Source: Lepas anatifera
Lineage: Eukaryota > Arthropoda > Thecostraca > Lepadidae
Length of the DNA: 64,000 bases
Assembly: GCA_034440635.1 (NCBI GenBank)
Contig: JAOTON010001572.1
Span: forward strand, 21,243 to 85,242
Direction of reading: 5' to 3'
Positions within the stretch are counted from its first letter, which is position 1. Every line of letters begins with the position of its first letter. The position numbers and the translations under genes are program-made. Positions 13,214 to 25,711 of the stretch are shown piece after piece. The notes below the pieces were generated by a model. The model was given only the letters and a program-made list of their open reading frames with translations. It did not search any database and was not told where the DNA came from.

Positions 13214-14165
13214 GTTGACCCAGCACGGTGATTCGTTCGATGTACATACCTATATAATTTCAGTTAACTAGAATCAAAATCCAGACCAGAACGAAACAAA
13301 TTACGTCAACACCTATATGTGAAACACTTTGCCTTTTGAAATATCTAAACCATTATACCAAACCATTGGACCCTTCCGTGACTAGAGAAGCTATAAGCAT
13401 ATACACACTGCTCATGAACAACACATAACTGACTCCTCCTCGTCGCCTACCGGCATCATCCCTCCCCTCATACAAAGACCGTATAATCATGTGTTTCCTG
13501 CCGTCCTGCAGTATCCCCACGAATTTTTCGCAGGGAGAACAGACCCAAGCCTTACGATCACAGGCGCAGAAACTTTCCGAGTTGGAGTTGGGGGAAGAGT
13601 CCTCGTAGTTTGTGGGCCACGGGTGACTAGACCATTTCTTTTCACCTAACAATAGGCCTCGTCTCGAAGTTAGTGGTGCACTTCCCCCATAGTCGGAAAG
13701 TGGGCGGAGGGGGGCCTGGATAAGCCGCCCCCACAGTTCCCGCACATATGCTTACGATGGCCGAAGTCTGGCAGGCATGGTCGGAACTGAAAATTGTCTT
13801 CGGAAAGCATCAGGCGGAAAACCAATCCTGGGAAAATTAATGTTCATTGCCGTCTCTGAAGTTCCAAGTTCTAATTTGCAGAAATGAAGCCATGAGGAAC
13901 AGCGGTATCTAAAGCAAAAACATTTGGTTCTTGAACTAATTGTTTTATGCTCCTTCGCATACTTCAAAGCCACAAGCGCAGGTAAAGAAACATCTAAACA
14001 TTGGGGTGGAGGGCGGGTATGCGTCCCTCAGCTCCCTCTCCCGCGTACGGCGCCTATGCCGACTTCCTATTATCCTATTCAACACCTAAGTTATTTTGCT
14101 CCATCATCACCCTACTACTGCAGTCATCCGTTCCGCGCCATCCACCTCCCTCGTCGATAGCATGT
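13214..14165. other. No recognisable gene
   Basis: A 130-codon minus-strand frame (13353-13745) shows no motif I know and has mixed composition. Nothing else is evident. Confidence 0.4.
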
Positions 14166-14297
14166 CAAAGCAGGGGTCGATCCATGGGGGAGGGCAAAAA
14201 GGCATTTACCTCCTCCCCAAAACGCCCAATTTTCACCGATTCCAAAACTGTATGTTTTTCATGTTTTTTTGGCCCTGTCCCCCTCAACCATTGGCCT
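14166..14297. mobile_element. Possible degenerate hAT-like remnant
   Basis: GGTCGATCCATGGGGGAGGGCAAAAAGG at the left and CCATTGGCCTGGATCCGG at the right resemble the GGATCCAGG-type termini seen elsewhere. No convincing flanking duplication. Confidence 0.35.
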
Positions 14298-14469
14298 GGA
14301 TCCGGCAACGTAAAAAAGTAATACTTTAAAAACGTGACCCCGCCAGCAATTTCTCGGGCTCCAAAACCTGGCCCCCATCGGACTGTGCAGTGTGCAGGGC
14401 TCTGCCCAAACCATAACTCTGCCTAAGCCCAAAATTTTGCTGAACCTTGGTCGGGGTGATCTGTCACAG

Positions 14470-15960
14470 TGGGCCTGGGAACATTATGAGGGGCCCAGTT
14501 GCGGGCACAGAGGTTTAGGGGAGCCCACAGGGGGTCCAGTAGCATACCAGGGGCCCGGGTGCAGCCGAAGGGCAGGGGGGCCCATTAGCATGGCAGGGGC
14601 TCGTCTGCAACCACACGGGGGCCTTGCCAGCTCTAAGTAGGGGCCCGCCTCCGGCCACAAAGCGCCCAAAATTATCATAAGGGACCGGATTGCGGCCAAA
14701 GGCTCCGGGTGAACCATAGGGGCCCCGGCTGTAGCCACAGGGGACTAGGTTAGAACACGGGTCCGCAATTATGCCAGGGGGCCCGGCTGCAGCCAAAGGA
14801 GGTCCAGGTAGACCACGGGGCCCGCACTCATGGCAGGGGTCGTACGAGGCCAAAGGGGAACCGGCACCTGCTAAGACCACAGGGGATCAGTTTCAATCAC
14901 AGGGGCCCGGGTGGATCGCGGGTCCGCAATCATGGTAGGGTGTTCAGCTGCAGCCACATGGGGCCTGGTTGTACCACAGGGGACCCAAGACTGCCTGGAA
15001 TAGGAACCAAGCTGCTATAACTGGGGGCCTGAGAATATCGTGAGGCATAGGTGTAGGAACAGGGGGAGAACAGGGGGCGTAGGCGTAGGAACAGGGGGAA
15101 CCAGGAGGCCATGCCCCCTCCCCCTATATCGGGCCAAAAAATCCTGATCTCAGTCAAAATGGGAGGAAGTCGGATATTATTATGGCCAGCAGGTGCAAAA
15201 GGCAACAATGAGACCAAAACCGAATAGTTTTTGGTCCGGGCATGGAAAGTTTCTTGTCAGCTTCAGGTTGAAGTTTGGCTGGGCCACCCAATATTCTGGA
15301 CGTTCCTACGCCTATTTCGTGAGGGACCCGGTTTTGGACAGAGGTTTCGGATGGCCCAAAGGGGCCCGTAAAATGTCAGGGGACCTTTCTGCAGCCACAG
15401 GAAGTCAAGGTAGACCACTGGGCTCGCACTCATTGTAGGGTCCAGCTGTAGTCATACTAGGGCCCGGCTGCAGCCACAGGTCAGGATCCCGTAAGCAGGA
15501 CAGGGAATCGTCTGCAGCCACTTGAGACTCGTGCTTGCTGAGATTAGGGGCTAGGCTGCGGCTACAGGGGCCCTTGGTGGACCACAGGGGCCCGCAAGCA
15601 TGCCAGGGGGCCAGTTGCAGCCACATGAGGTCCAGGTAGACCACGGGGGCTCACGTCACGGGGTCCGGTTGCAGCCACAGGGGCCCCCCAATCAAGGCAA
15701 TCCGAGACTGCCGGGCATAGGGGCCCGGCTGCAGTCACAATCGGCCTGAGAACGGCCCCAGCTAGGGGCCTGGTTGTGGATACAGAGGCTATGGGTGACC
15801 CGCAAAGGGCCTGCAAGCATTCCAGGGAGCCCGGGGGAGTCCGGCTGTATCTGCAGGGGCCCGCAACTTAGGATTGGGAAGGGGACTCGTCGGGCCATGG
15901 GGGGAGATTTTTCACGCATTGGGGGCACCCGCGAGGACCCCCAAATGTATGGGAACTTAT
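14470..15960. repeat. Degenerate minisatellite of GGGGCCCGG.TGCAGCCACA units
   Basis: About 1.2 kb of variable 20-45 bp units built on AGGGGCCCGGCTGCAGCCACA and GACCACAGGGGCCCGCA.TCATGG.AGGG. It is interrupted by a hAT-like element at 15046-15316. By analogy with 32770-34060 and 50760-53000 it may be the interior of a larger non-autonomous transposon whose ends I could not find. Confidence 0.75.
15046..15316. mobile_element. Non-autonomous hAT-like element, perfect 8-bp duplication (271 bp)
   Basis: TCGTGAGG flanks both sides (15038-15045 and 15317-15324). Ends CATAGGTGTAGGAAC and GTTCCTACGCCTATT are inverted. The interior matches the 17081-17312 element in reverse complement (GATCTCAGTCAAAATG, CATGGAAAGTTTCTTGTCAGC versus its counterpart). 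Confidence 0.88.
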
Positions 15961-16009
15961 CTCCTGATAATGGTCCTCAGTCTTTGGTCAACAAGGTTTG
16001 GTTCACACA

Positions 16010-17072
<1,063 letters not shown>

Positions 17073-17080
17073 GTTAGGAC

Positions 17081-17312
17081 CATAAGTGTCGCCACCGGCA
17101 AAAAAGTGGGGGGCCAGCCAAACTTCAACCTGATGCTGACAAAAAACTTTCAACGTCAGGACCAAAAACTGTTCGAATTTGGGCTCCTCGCTGCATTCCG
17201 CAGCGGCTGGATATAAGAATGTCCGGTTGTCTCTCATTTTGACTGAGATCAGAAAATTTTTGGCTAAAAGTGGGGGGCCAGGCCCCCTGGCCCCCCTTTT
17301 CCGACGCGTATG
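17081..17312. mobile_element. Non-autonomous hAT-like element, perfect 8-bp duplication (232 bp)
   Basis: GTTAGGAC occurs at 17073-17080 and 17313-17320. Ends CATAAGTGTCG and CGACGCGTATG are inverted (9 of 11). It belongs to the same family as 15046-15316, in the opposite orientation. Confidence 0.9.
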
Positions 17313-17595
17313 GTTAGGACACAGGGGTGTAATTTTCCCGAAATCTTTGGGGGTGCTCAGCCGGTGGGGGCGGCACCCCATAGGGGCGGCGGCGTTGGGG
17401 GGGCGGCACCCCTTCATTGCACCAAATATGTTGTTCATCGCTTTTTGCACCTTTTATAGCACAGAGAACATTCTATTTTATTGCTGGGCGGGTATTCTGC
17501 TGCTTTTGCCAAATGTGTTTGCTTTTTAGGCGACATTCCAAAGCTACATACACGTCTGAAAATAATCCAATCTGAGCTTTAAATATTTCCACGAT

Positions 17596-18475
17596 CAGGG
17601 GCGCAGCCAGAGCTTTGGCATGAGAGAGCACACCACCTTTGAGGGGCACCCCGGGAGAGGAAGGGCACTTTTAACGTGACCTAAAAAACTTACTATATCT
17701 TAGTTAATATCAACTTTTGGGTACCTCTGGTCCAAGAAAAATGCAAATCAAGCATTGACGGAGAAAGAAAACCGAACTAAAACCAGAAAGAAAGAAAAGT
17801 GTCACCGAAATCTCATGAAAATAGCCAGAATACGACTTTTTTGGGAGAGATTTAAGGACAAATCAGCCAACTCATGCAAGTACTTGACATCAGAGAAATC
17901 AGTGGAGCCTGTGATATCTGTCACTATGTGCAAGATAAGACATATTAGAGTCGAAAATTCATTTGTCATGCCCACTGGTTTTGTCGTCACGAGTGAGCCC
18001 TGGTTGAACGCGGATTAAGTTCCCCGGCTCCCACAATGGCCGTGGGAGGAGGTGTAGCATAGTGACATTGGACGAATACAATTTTTGTTGCCGGAATGAT
18101 TTGGGAGATACCTTTTTAACGCGCTTAAAAGTTTCATATTTTTAAGGATCGGTCCCATTTGGAGTAAAGAAAAAGTAAACAGGCTGGTTGTTTTGATGGG
18201 GTTGATGTGACAGGGCTGAAAATTGTGAAAAACTAGTTCTTCATTCATTTAAATTAATTAGTAGAAATCCTGGTTTAGGGGACTATGCTCTGAGCTCAGG
18301 GGCACCTGCCTTTTTATCACCCCAACCCAGAATCCACCAGCATAATAAGGAATTTATTTAACCCGGGGTGCCTAGGCATCACAAGCCTTTTTAGCAATGA
18401 AGGCTCATTCCTCGTTAGCTCCATTTTACAAGTGGAGTTTGCACTGTGTTCTTATTCCCCATCTATTCAAGACCA
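17596..18475. mobile_element. Left part of the long hAT-like element family of 49973-53409
   Basis: It begins CAGGGGCGCAGCCAG and matches 49973-50760 for roughly 800-880 bp. Shared landmarks include GGCACCCCGGGA, CTTACTATATCTT, ATTTGT.ATGCCCACTGG, TTGTCGT.ACGAGTGAGCC, AAATTAATTAGTAGAAATCC and CCCATCTATTCAAGACCA. The match stops at about 18475 and no right end is found. Small open frames in both copies do not match any protein I know. Confidence 0.8.
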
Positions 18476-18879
18476 AGGCTTGATCTTCATGTTGGGTGAA
18501 CTTGACATATAACCTCATTTCATATACCGCTATAACTTTGCCAGTCGGTCTTTGATGCACGCGAACTGGTACAACCACGCGATTGCAGCGATCTCAAAAT
18601 AAAGCGTGTACCTTTGACAGTCTATAATTACAAAATTGGGGCCGATTTTCAAGATAATTTGACCAATCGACGTGCCATTGGATATTCTCAAAAGTAGCTA
18701 TTTAGCATTTTTGGCCACGAAAGGTTCTCCGGCCACCTTGAAAAAGTAGGTGAGGGCTTCCGAGGCTCCCCTCCAGTGTGCTTGTTATCACGCGCTGGTA
18801 TGAGGTCCCAGGCCACCTTTACTAGCATGGGGGTACTCATTCCCCTACGATTTTAGCAACCATGCTTGGAAGGGAAAAG

Positions 18880-21060
18880 GAAAGCAGTGTTCCATTGCTT
18901 CCCTCGATCTCTACCAAAAATGCTTATACAAGCGTAGGCACTTCAAAGAAATATCCCGAGAAAAATATCACAAGTATATTAAAGGCATGATTGGTGAGTT
19001 TAAATCTAACCCTAAACGGTTTTGGTCCTTCCTAAAATGTGTTCGTGGTTCTAAAAGTCAACTCTCTGTGCTCTCCGATAACGGTGCGGAGATGACTGGG
19101 GACTCCGAGCGCGCCAACCTTTTGAATCGCGCATTTGCGGACAAATTTACTGATCCTGATGTTGACGAATACCCTGCGGTTTCCAGCCTTGACCTTCCGT
19201 TGTTGGACCGTTTTGAGGTGACGGAGGCGAGTGTGCGCTGTGCGTTGGACGACTTGGAGGTACATAAGGCTTGCGGACCGGACAATGTGAGTGCACGGAT
19301 AATAAAGGAGTGTAGGCAGCAATTGTTGGTCCCGCTTTACATACTATTCAATAAGTCTGTGACGCAGGGGGTATTCCCGGGCAGGTGGGCGGAGGCTAAT
19401 ATTGTTCCACTGCACAAAAAGGGATCTCGTAAATTAGCTTCTAACTATCGATCGATCTCGCTCACCCCACTGTTTGGAAAATTATTGGAACGCTGTATAT
19501 GTAACGCACTTCTAACCCATGTTCATCCTATTCTGGCTCCAAATCAACACGGCTTTGTTCCACGTAAGTCCTGCGACACAAATTTAGCATCTCTTTTGAA
19601 AACAGCGTGGGACTCCATTAATTCAAAAATACAAACTGACGTCATATACACAGATTACACTGCGGCATTCCAGAGTGTCGATCATAAATTGCTCATTCAT
19701 AAGCTGAAACATTCGTTCCAAATTTCCGGCACTGCTCTCGATTGGCTTTCTTCTTATTTAGGCAATAGAAAACAGCGTGTAATTGTAAATGGAAAATTTT
19801 CAGATTGGGCTCCAGTACGCTCTGGGACGCCTGAAGGCGGAATTTTGTCACCTTTGCTGTTTGCCCTGTTTGTTAACGATCTACCGTCCAAAATCAAGAC
19901 GAATTGTCTCCTCTTTGCCGATGATGTTAAGCTCTTCCACCAAATTTCCTCTTTAGCGGACGCTGAACTTCTCCAGGCTGATCTCAACACTCTAACTGAA
20001 TGGTCACATCTTTGGAAACTTAAACTTAACCCAGTTAAGTGCAAATCATTAACTATAACACTGAAACGCAATCCAGTTCTAGCCACCTATAAAATTCAAA
20101 ACAATGCCCTTGAAAAAGTAAACTCAATACGAGATCTTGGAGTGTGGTTAGACTCAAAATTAACGTTTCAGGACCACATTGATCAAACCGTCAGTAAGGC
20201 AAACAGGGCACTTGGCCTGCTGATAAGGTCCCTCCAGACAGGCCATCCAGTGGGAGGAACGAGATCGAGATCAAAATTTAAACCGGACCCAATCTTGGCA
20301 GCTTATTTTGGCAATGTTCGCTCAATTTTAGAATATGGTTGCATTATTTGGGGAGGGGCTGCCAAGACACATCTAGACAGGCTCGAAAGAATACAACACA
20401 AATTTCTTATTTGGCTTTCAAACATTTCTCTCAATCACTCGCAGTCCCTTGACTACTCTGATCTTTTGGAACATTTCAAAATTTGCAGTCTCGCTTCTCG
20501 CCGTCTGCAATACGATATCATGTTTATCCAGAAGATCATAACAGCCAGGACTGACTCTGCCCTACTGCTCGGGAGTTTCCCGCTGCGTGTACCACCTCGA
20601 CACACCCGAGCTATGATCGGCACCTTATTTCATGTTCCGCATGCTCGGATAAATACGGTGCAGCGTGGACTGTTTTGTCGAGCGCCCAGCAATTTCAATG
20701 CACTCATGACTGCGCGCCCCCACGCTGATCCGTTCAGGTGCAGTCACGCACAAATTAGGGGCCATGTAAGGTCTTTTATTAGAGCGACCCCTATCGCAAG
20801 AGATATTGGTAGGCTGTGAATTATTATTATTTGGAGAGCATGTAACTTAGTTTATTTATGATGGTGCTGGTTTTGTGATATATTTTTACCATGTATTAAG
20901 CCTGATGTCTCTCCATTAGAGTTATATTTTATCGTGTCATTGTTGTATGTACATCACCTTTCATTGTATTGTAATGTGAGTGTTTTACCATCTGGACTTG
21001 AGCTGTCACTGGGGCTTGCCCTGTTGCTCATCAACTCTTAATAAATAAATAAATAAATAA
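18880..21060 (+). mobile_element. Jockey/CR1-like LINE with a long open reverse-transcriptase frame, 5'-truncated
   Basis: An open frame of more than 630 codons runs from about 18885 to TGA at 20819. There is a start at 18987, but the frame continues upstream (SLDLYQKCLYKRR). It encodes a reverse transcriptase: ACGPDN (fingers), NYRSISLTP, QHGFVPRKSC, the palm YTDYTAAFQSVDH with the first catalytic Asp, GTPEGGILSPLLF, and the catalytic FADD box, followed by the thumb region (LEYGCIIWG, NRALGLLIRS). No AP-endonuclease domain precedes it, so the copy is 5'-truncated or the domain is lost. The 3' end has a short UTR, CTGGGGCTTGCCCTGTTG, and a tail of five AATA repeats at 21038-21062, as expected for target-primed insertion. 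The canonical PQGS is PEGG, and the second Asp of motif A is Gln. A homologous C-terminus is at 41220-41540. Confidence 0.92.
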
Positions 21061-21435
21061 ACAACTTTTCGTTCAGGTCATTTTTGTGGTCTCGGAGGCC
21101 AAGGTATGTTTCCATAAGAATACAACGGAAACCTAAATCTTGTATCGTAATGGCTAACAAACTATAACAAGAGTAAAGTTATTACCATCGGTGAAATGTA
21201 TGTGCAGAAACTAAAACTACTCAAATTAGCTACTGAGCTCAGAAAATGCTTCGATAAGGCAATCACGAGAGAAGGAACATTGAAGATTCACAAGTTCGTG
21301 CTGGTTAATTCGAAGGCCACTATTGTGCATGAGCTCTCGAACGACTAGGGACAGAAGGTTCAAGTTTCACATTTAATATATGAACTTCATTTGCGCCACG
21401 GGATGGAGTCGTTCTTCCAATCCGTTGGTCAGCTC
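21061..21435. other. No recognisable feature
   Basis: Short non-coding interval between the LINE tail and a TTAA element. Confidence 0.45.
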
Positions 21436-21439
21436 TTAA

Positions 21440-22398
21440 CCCTCGCCCGGTGGGGGCGTTTGAAAACCCCGTCGGTTTTTTTCCGGCGGCAAGAAAAACG
21501 GCAGCGCCAAGCGCCGCTGTACTTGGCACAGCTTATCCTTGATCAAGTCCGCAACTTCCCGCAAAATTTTAAGGTTAAGTCATGTCAGGTAAGGTCACTA
21601 GTGCAGGTCAAGTGACCTCATCTCAAAAATGTTTAAGGTGGCATAAGTAAGAAATGGGGAATCCATCGAATTGAAACTTATACCACATAATGGGCCCACC
21701 AAGCGCTAAAAAATATATTCCGGGATTTTAATATCGATGACCTAAGGTCAAGTACCGACCATGACCTCTCCATTGGAAATGCATGGAATAAAAGATATTG
21801 GGTTGTATTTGTGTAGATACAACTGAGAATACCTTCATATTCTCAAAATCGTAGTATCCTGTGCCCCTTTCCAGGTTCATTTTGCAATTTTTGACCTGTG
21901 ACCTCTGAGAGGTCATCTGGGGGTATTTAAGCAGTTTTCAGACTTAGGTCAATAACTTTGCATGAAATGATGAAACAGCTTTTATTTTGATGTCATTGCG
22001 TTCAGGTTGCTATTGCAAGTCGATTGATATGCATATCGACTATGCTAGGTTAAAAAGTGACCTTGACCTGACCTGGGGTCAGGTCATTTTTGTGTTTTGA
22101 CCTAGTATGGTCATAATCTACATCATTAGATTCGCCGTGACGAGAGAAAGCGAATGGTGCCCAAAAAATGGTTCTAACTCAGCTCTCAGACGCTAGAGCA
22201 CAAAAACTTTACCCAAAATGCCACTTTCTTTGACCTGTCATGACATGACCTCAATATTGAACTCAGCCAAAAAGTGACTAAGATAGTTTCTTCATGAATT
22301 TGTATGAGCTATCCAGCAGCATTCGCGTTTTTTCGCTATCCCGCATAGGGGCCAAGTTAGAAGGGGTTGTTCAAACACCCCACCTACCGGGGCGAGGG
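21440..22398. mobile_element. TTAA element, CCCTCGCCC type (959 bp)
   Basis: TTAA at 21436-21439 and 22399-22402. Ends CCCTCGCCCGGTGGGGG and CCTACCGGGGCGAGGG are inverted, with similarity extending about 35 bp (GTTTGAA.A.CCCC). The interior is rich in AGGTCA/TGACCT. TTAA targets with CCCT-type ends are typical of piggyBac-like (alternatively Kolobok) transposons. There is no transposase, so it is non-autonomous. Confidence 0.85.
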
Positions 22399-22402
22399 TT
22401 AA

Positions 22403-22855
22403 TAACAATATGACATATTTATGTCAAAAGGTACTCCTTGTGTTTCAGTGTTAGTTACGTGTACTAAAAAAACACGGTTGTCATCACAACTAACTGTATG
22501 CAGCTAATGCCATCATGATTGGCTTTCCAGTGGTTTCAAAGACCGTTCAGAAGAACACGTTCTAACGTGTAATTCTGAACGAAAATAAAGTAAAGGACTT
22601 CGTTCCGCAGCCGCAACTAACGCCGTTCGGGCCCTGTAGGTTCACATATGATATGGTAATAGCAGACTAATGGTACCAAGCGGAATGGGTCTGTAATTTT
22701 TTAAGCCAGAGGGAGAACCATTTTTTAATGGGCTGGATCGTGGCTTGTTTCCACAATTATGGACATTTCTTTTCATTAAGGGATTTGTTGGAGAGAGTGG
22801 TACGTGGTTTGTAGATCAGTATCGCCGTTAGCTTCAAAATACGAGGGGAATTCCG
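22403..22855. other. No recognisable feature
   Basis: Non-coding, no repeats noticed apart from the adjacent elements. Confidence 0.4.
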
Positions 22856-23130
22856 TCGGGACACCAGCTCAGCGGCCTCAAATAAGCACAGGGGCCTCAG
22901 ATTAGCTTAGGGCCCAAATTAGCTTTGAGGCCCAGCTCAGCTCAGGGGCCGCAAAGATGACTGATGTAGGGTCTCAGAACAGCTCAAGGAATCTATTCAA
23001 GCTCATGGCCCCTAGCTCAGCTCAGCGGACCCACTGCACAGTTATAGAACTTAACTGTGCAGGGGGGTCCCAGACCAGCTCAGGGCTGCTCAGTTTAGCA
23101 CAGGTACCTCAGATTAGGAGTCAGTTGGGC
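22856..23130. repeat. AGCTCAGGGG-type degenerate tandem repeat
   Basis: Units such as CCAGCTCAGCGGCC, CAGCTCAGGGGCC and GACCAGCTCAGGGC resemble the array inside 50760-53000, so this is probably a decayed fragment of that transposon family. Confidence 0.6.
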
Positions 23131-23650
23131 CTTGGAACAAATTGCACTTGCTTTTAAGAGTGTCAATTGCTCCAAATGACAGCTAATGACTCTCATAACT
23201 TTAAGGGATACCAATAACCTAATAACATTAAGGGATAACTAATATACTTTATAACCTCCCATAGCACTATGGAGCTGCTGGCGCTGGGAACGTTCCTGAT
23301 TCAGCAGCAAGCTATATCTCCTAGGCACTTCTTTCGAGCTAAAAATTGACGTTGTGCATACCTAATAACTAAACCTAACAATAACATAACATACCTAATA
23401 ATAAGTCTCCCTAAACAATATCAATAGTTCCTTTACATTTCCAGCCAAGATCAAGGTTATTAAACTTTATATCAATTGTTGTATTCCGTGATGTTTCTAG
23501 TTTTTTTTCTTGACTTCGGTACAATTCAAACCAGATGTTCCCCTTTATTGATGTATTATTCATTCGATGAGTGACAATGTGGGTGAGGGCAGGATTTTAT
23601 ATAAGCGGAACAGCTCCTCTACGCCCGTACATAGCTGATTTTACAGAGCA
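23131..23650. other. No recognisable feature
   Basis: AT-rich; contains scattered CCTAATAACATTAAGGGATA-like repeats (23205-23245) and nothing coding. Confidence 0.4.
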
Positions 23651-23757
23651 TTGCTCACGCTCCCGAGCCACTTTCAGTGCAAGTTTGGGTGCCGGGTAGT
23701 CTGTCTGCGTCCCTCGATCTCCACTGCCCTCTAATGGTCCGGATGGGCACAGCCGGT

Positions 23758-24072
23758 TCACTCCTGGATGGAACCGTGGCTGCTGCGTACGAGCGGCGCA
23801 CGGAACCTGCTGCCTTTCTCGCTGCTGCCACCTCTGTCCGAAGCCATATCATACTGGATGGTGTGGGGTGGCTCGGGGGGCGCAGTTGAGTCCATGCTCG
23901 GCTGGTACTGAAACACAGAGAAGCCGAGCTCAGCGATGGTGCCTTCACGGCCACACACGGGCCAGAGCTGAAACACAGAGTAGCCGAGCTCGGCGATGGT
24001 ACGTTCACCGACACACGGGGAATGCTTTCTCCAGTTCATTGAACGACATAACATTCCTTTGTTGTTTACCAA
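23758..24072 (-). CDS. Unrecognised minus-strand frame with a 20-residue direct repeat
   Basis: A 104-codon frame. Two 60-bp units at about 23900-24010 each encode TIAELG(Y/F)SVFQ preceded by a Cys-Gly/Val-Arg/Glu stretch, so the duplication keeps phase. It continues with a Pro/Ser-rich end (STAPPEPPHTIQYD). I know no family with this repeat. Phase-preserving duplication and similar codons hint at past coding. No splice pattern or upstream partner is evident, and it lies directly beside a fold-back element. Confidence 0.25.
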   Translation of the reverse strand: MVNNKGMLCRSMNWRKHSPCVGERTIAELGYSVFQLWPVCGREGTIAELGFSVFQYQPSMDSTAPPEPPHTIQYDMASDRGGSSEKGSRFRAPLVRSSHGSIQE

Positions 24073-24398
24073 GTTACCGATCAGTTGATAAGGCGATGAT
24101 AAGTTGATAAGGTGGCCTGTCCCCTCGAATCCGGAAATGTAAAATCACTGAAGATTATACATTCAGGTACAGCCCTTCATCAGAATCGTGTAGTAAATAT
24201 AAAAATATCGGTCATAGTGTAGCCAGACCTCGAATAACGAGGTCATAATATAATCTTCAGTGTTCATTATAATCTTCAGTGTTTTTTACATTTCCGGATT
24301 CGAGGGGACAGGCCACCTTATCAACTTATCATCACCTTATCAACTTATCATCATGCTCCTCGCCGCAGCGCTTCAAAACCTGTCAAAGTTACCGATCA
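24071..24398. mobile_element. Fold-back element with about 75-bp inverted arms
   Basis: The left arm (24084-24158: GATAAGTTGATAAGGTGGCC, TCGAATCCGGAAATGTAAAA, CTGAAGATTATA) is repeated inverted at 24268-24353. A perfect 13-bp direct repeat AAGTTACCGATCA lies at 24071-24083 and 24386-24398, possibly a target duplication or pre-existing. Superfamily unassigned. Confidence 0.75.
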
Positions 24399-24770
24399 TT
24401 TTAATACCATCCTTGTACATTCCATTAGTGAACCATATTGCCATTTATACGAATACTTTAGTTGAACCAAATCCTCTCTTTTGAACATCAGCATTGTTTT
24501 CAAAGGACGTGCTAGTGTAATTATAGTGCGACTCCTGATGTTTCGACCGATGGTTCTGTCCTGTCGGATAATCTTGTAGCCGTCTATAGAAAGTAATGTA
24601 CCAGGGGTCGGTGATTTAAGATTTGTCTCGGTGTACGCAAGTAGATCCGGCTTCCGCTGGTAAGCGTCTGCTTGAACTTCCGGAGGTTTTGGCAGAAGTG
24701 ACTGAATTTTTAATAGGTCTAACTGGATTTTCCCTTTGCTAAGTGATTTGGCTGGGCCAAGTAATGCCAC
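24396..24770 (-). pseudogene. LINE AP-endonuclease N-terminal fragment
   Basis: The minus-strand translation reads IQSLLPKPPEVQADAY, LLAYTETNL, SIDGYKIIRQDRTIG and REDLVQLKYS. These are the first conserved blocks of LINE apurinic endonucleases (N.RSL.PK, D.LA.TET, GY...R.DR). The expected GGG.(I/V).Y block is broken, and no reverse transcriptase follows on this strand. A decayed fragment bordering the fold-back element. Confidence 0.75.
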
Positions 24771-24889
24771 TGGTTTATCATTGGTTTGCAGAATAAGTAC
24801 AAGTCAATGGTTTGAAGAATAAGTACAAGCCCAGGAGTTCCTTGATTCTATCCAACACTTCTATGGGTCATTCCGCGTCAGATCGATCA

Positions 24890-25048
24890 AGAAAATCCCC
24901 GATCCCCTCTGATTTTTGTGAAACTTTGTTATGTTTTTCCACCATGTAGTAAAACACCACATGCAAATTTCCATGACCCAGTGACCTCTGGGGTCAGATC
25001 TAGAGGTCATCGAAGGTCACCAATTTTTGCCAACTTGTCTTCAATTAA

Positions 25049-25091
<43 letters not shown>

Positions 25092-25345
25092 TTTATTTCC
25101 GGTCACAAAATAGATTGAGCAACACAATTTTGGGGGAATCACTAACAAATTATTGGCCATTCTGAAAACATACAAAAATTTGACTTGACCTTTCCCTGAC
25201 CCTTGACCTAGCTGGGTCAAATTCGAAAATAATAATTTTGACCAACTTCGTCAGCTTCGAATTCAATGAAACTTTGTCACACAAATGGTTATACCACTGT
25301 GCAGACAATCCTAAAAAAGAAAGGCGGAGACTAAAAACTTTTTGA
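24890..25345. repeat. AGGTCA-rich repeat, family 3 copy, with (AT)n
   Basis: Contains TGACCTCTGGGGTCAGATCTAGAGGTCATCGAAGGTCACC and AAGGCGGAGACT, both found inverted at 36875-37200. An (AT) run occupies 25050-25087. Ends not defined. Confidence 0.65.
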
Positions 25346-25711
25346 AATACTCGTAGTTAAGCATGGTAGTGCACTGTGTTGCAGACGTGCCCCGAGGCTA
25401 CTAAGCTGTGATCTGCGATTACATAGGTTTCGTTTGTCCAAGCTTTGAAAAAACGCTTGGATGATGGAAAGTTTACAGTATACGCCTCATTCATAGCTTG
25501 ATCAAGTTGACCTGACCTTACATGACCTGGTAAAATATTCGAACCTAGCATGTTCATGGCGTGAAATCATTGGTACCAGGATGCTTTGAAACTGGCGTGA
25601 GACACAGAGACGGCGGATTCCATTTTCGAGAAGTGGTGCAAGATTTTCTGGAGGGGCGCCTTCCTCCCCAGGGGGCGCCATCATCTCTTGGGGGGCGCCT
25701 TTGCTATCCAA

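Noticed and set aside
13353..13745. 130-codon minus-strand frame as a gene
   Set aside because: No recognisable motif, no splice context, and composition like the surrounding non-coding DNA.
14484..15816. Several Pro/Gly/Ala-rich frames of 80-120 codons
   Set aside because: Shadows of the GC-rich degenerate minisatellite on both strands.
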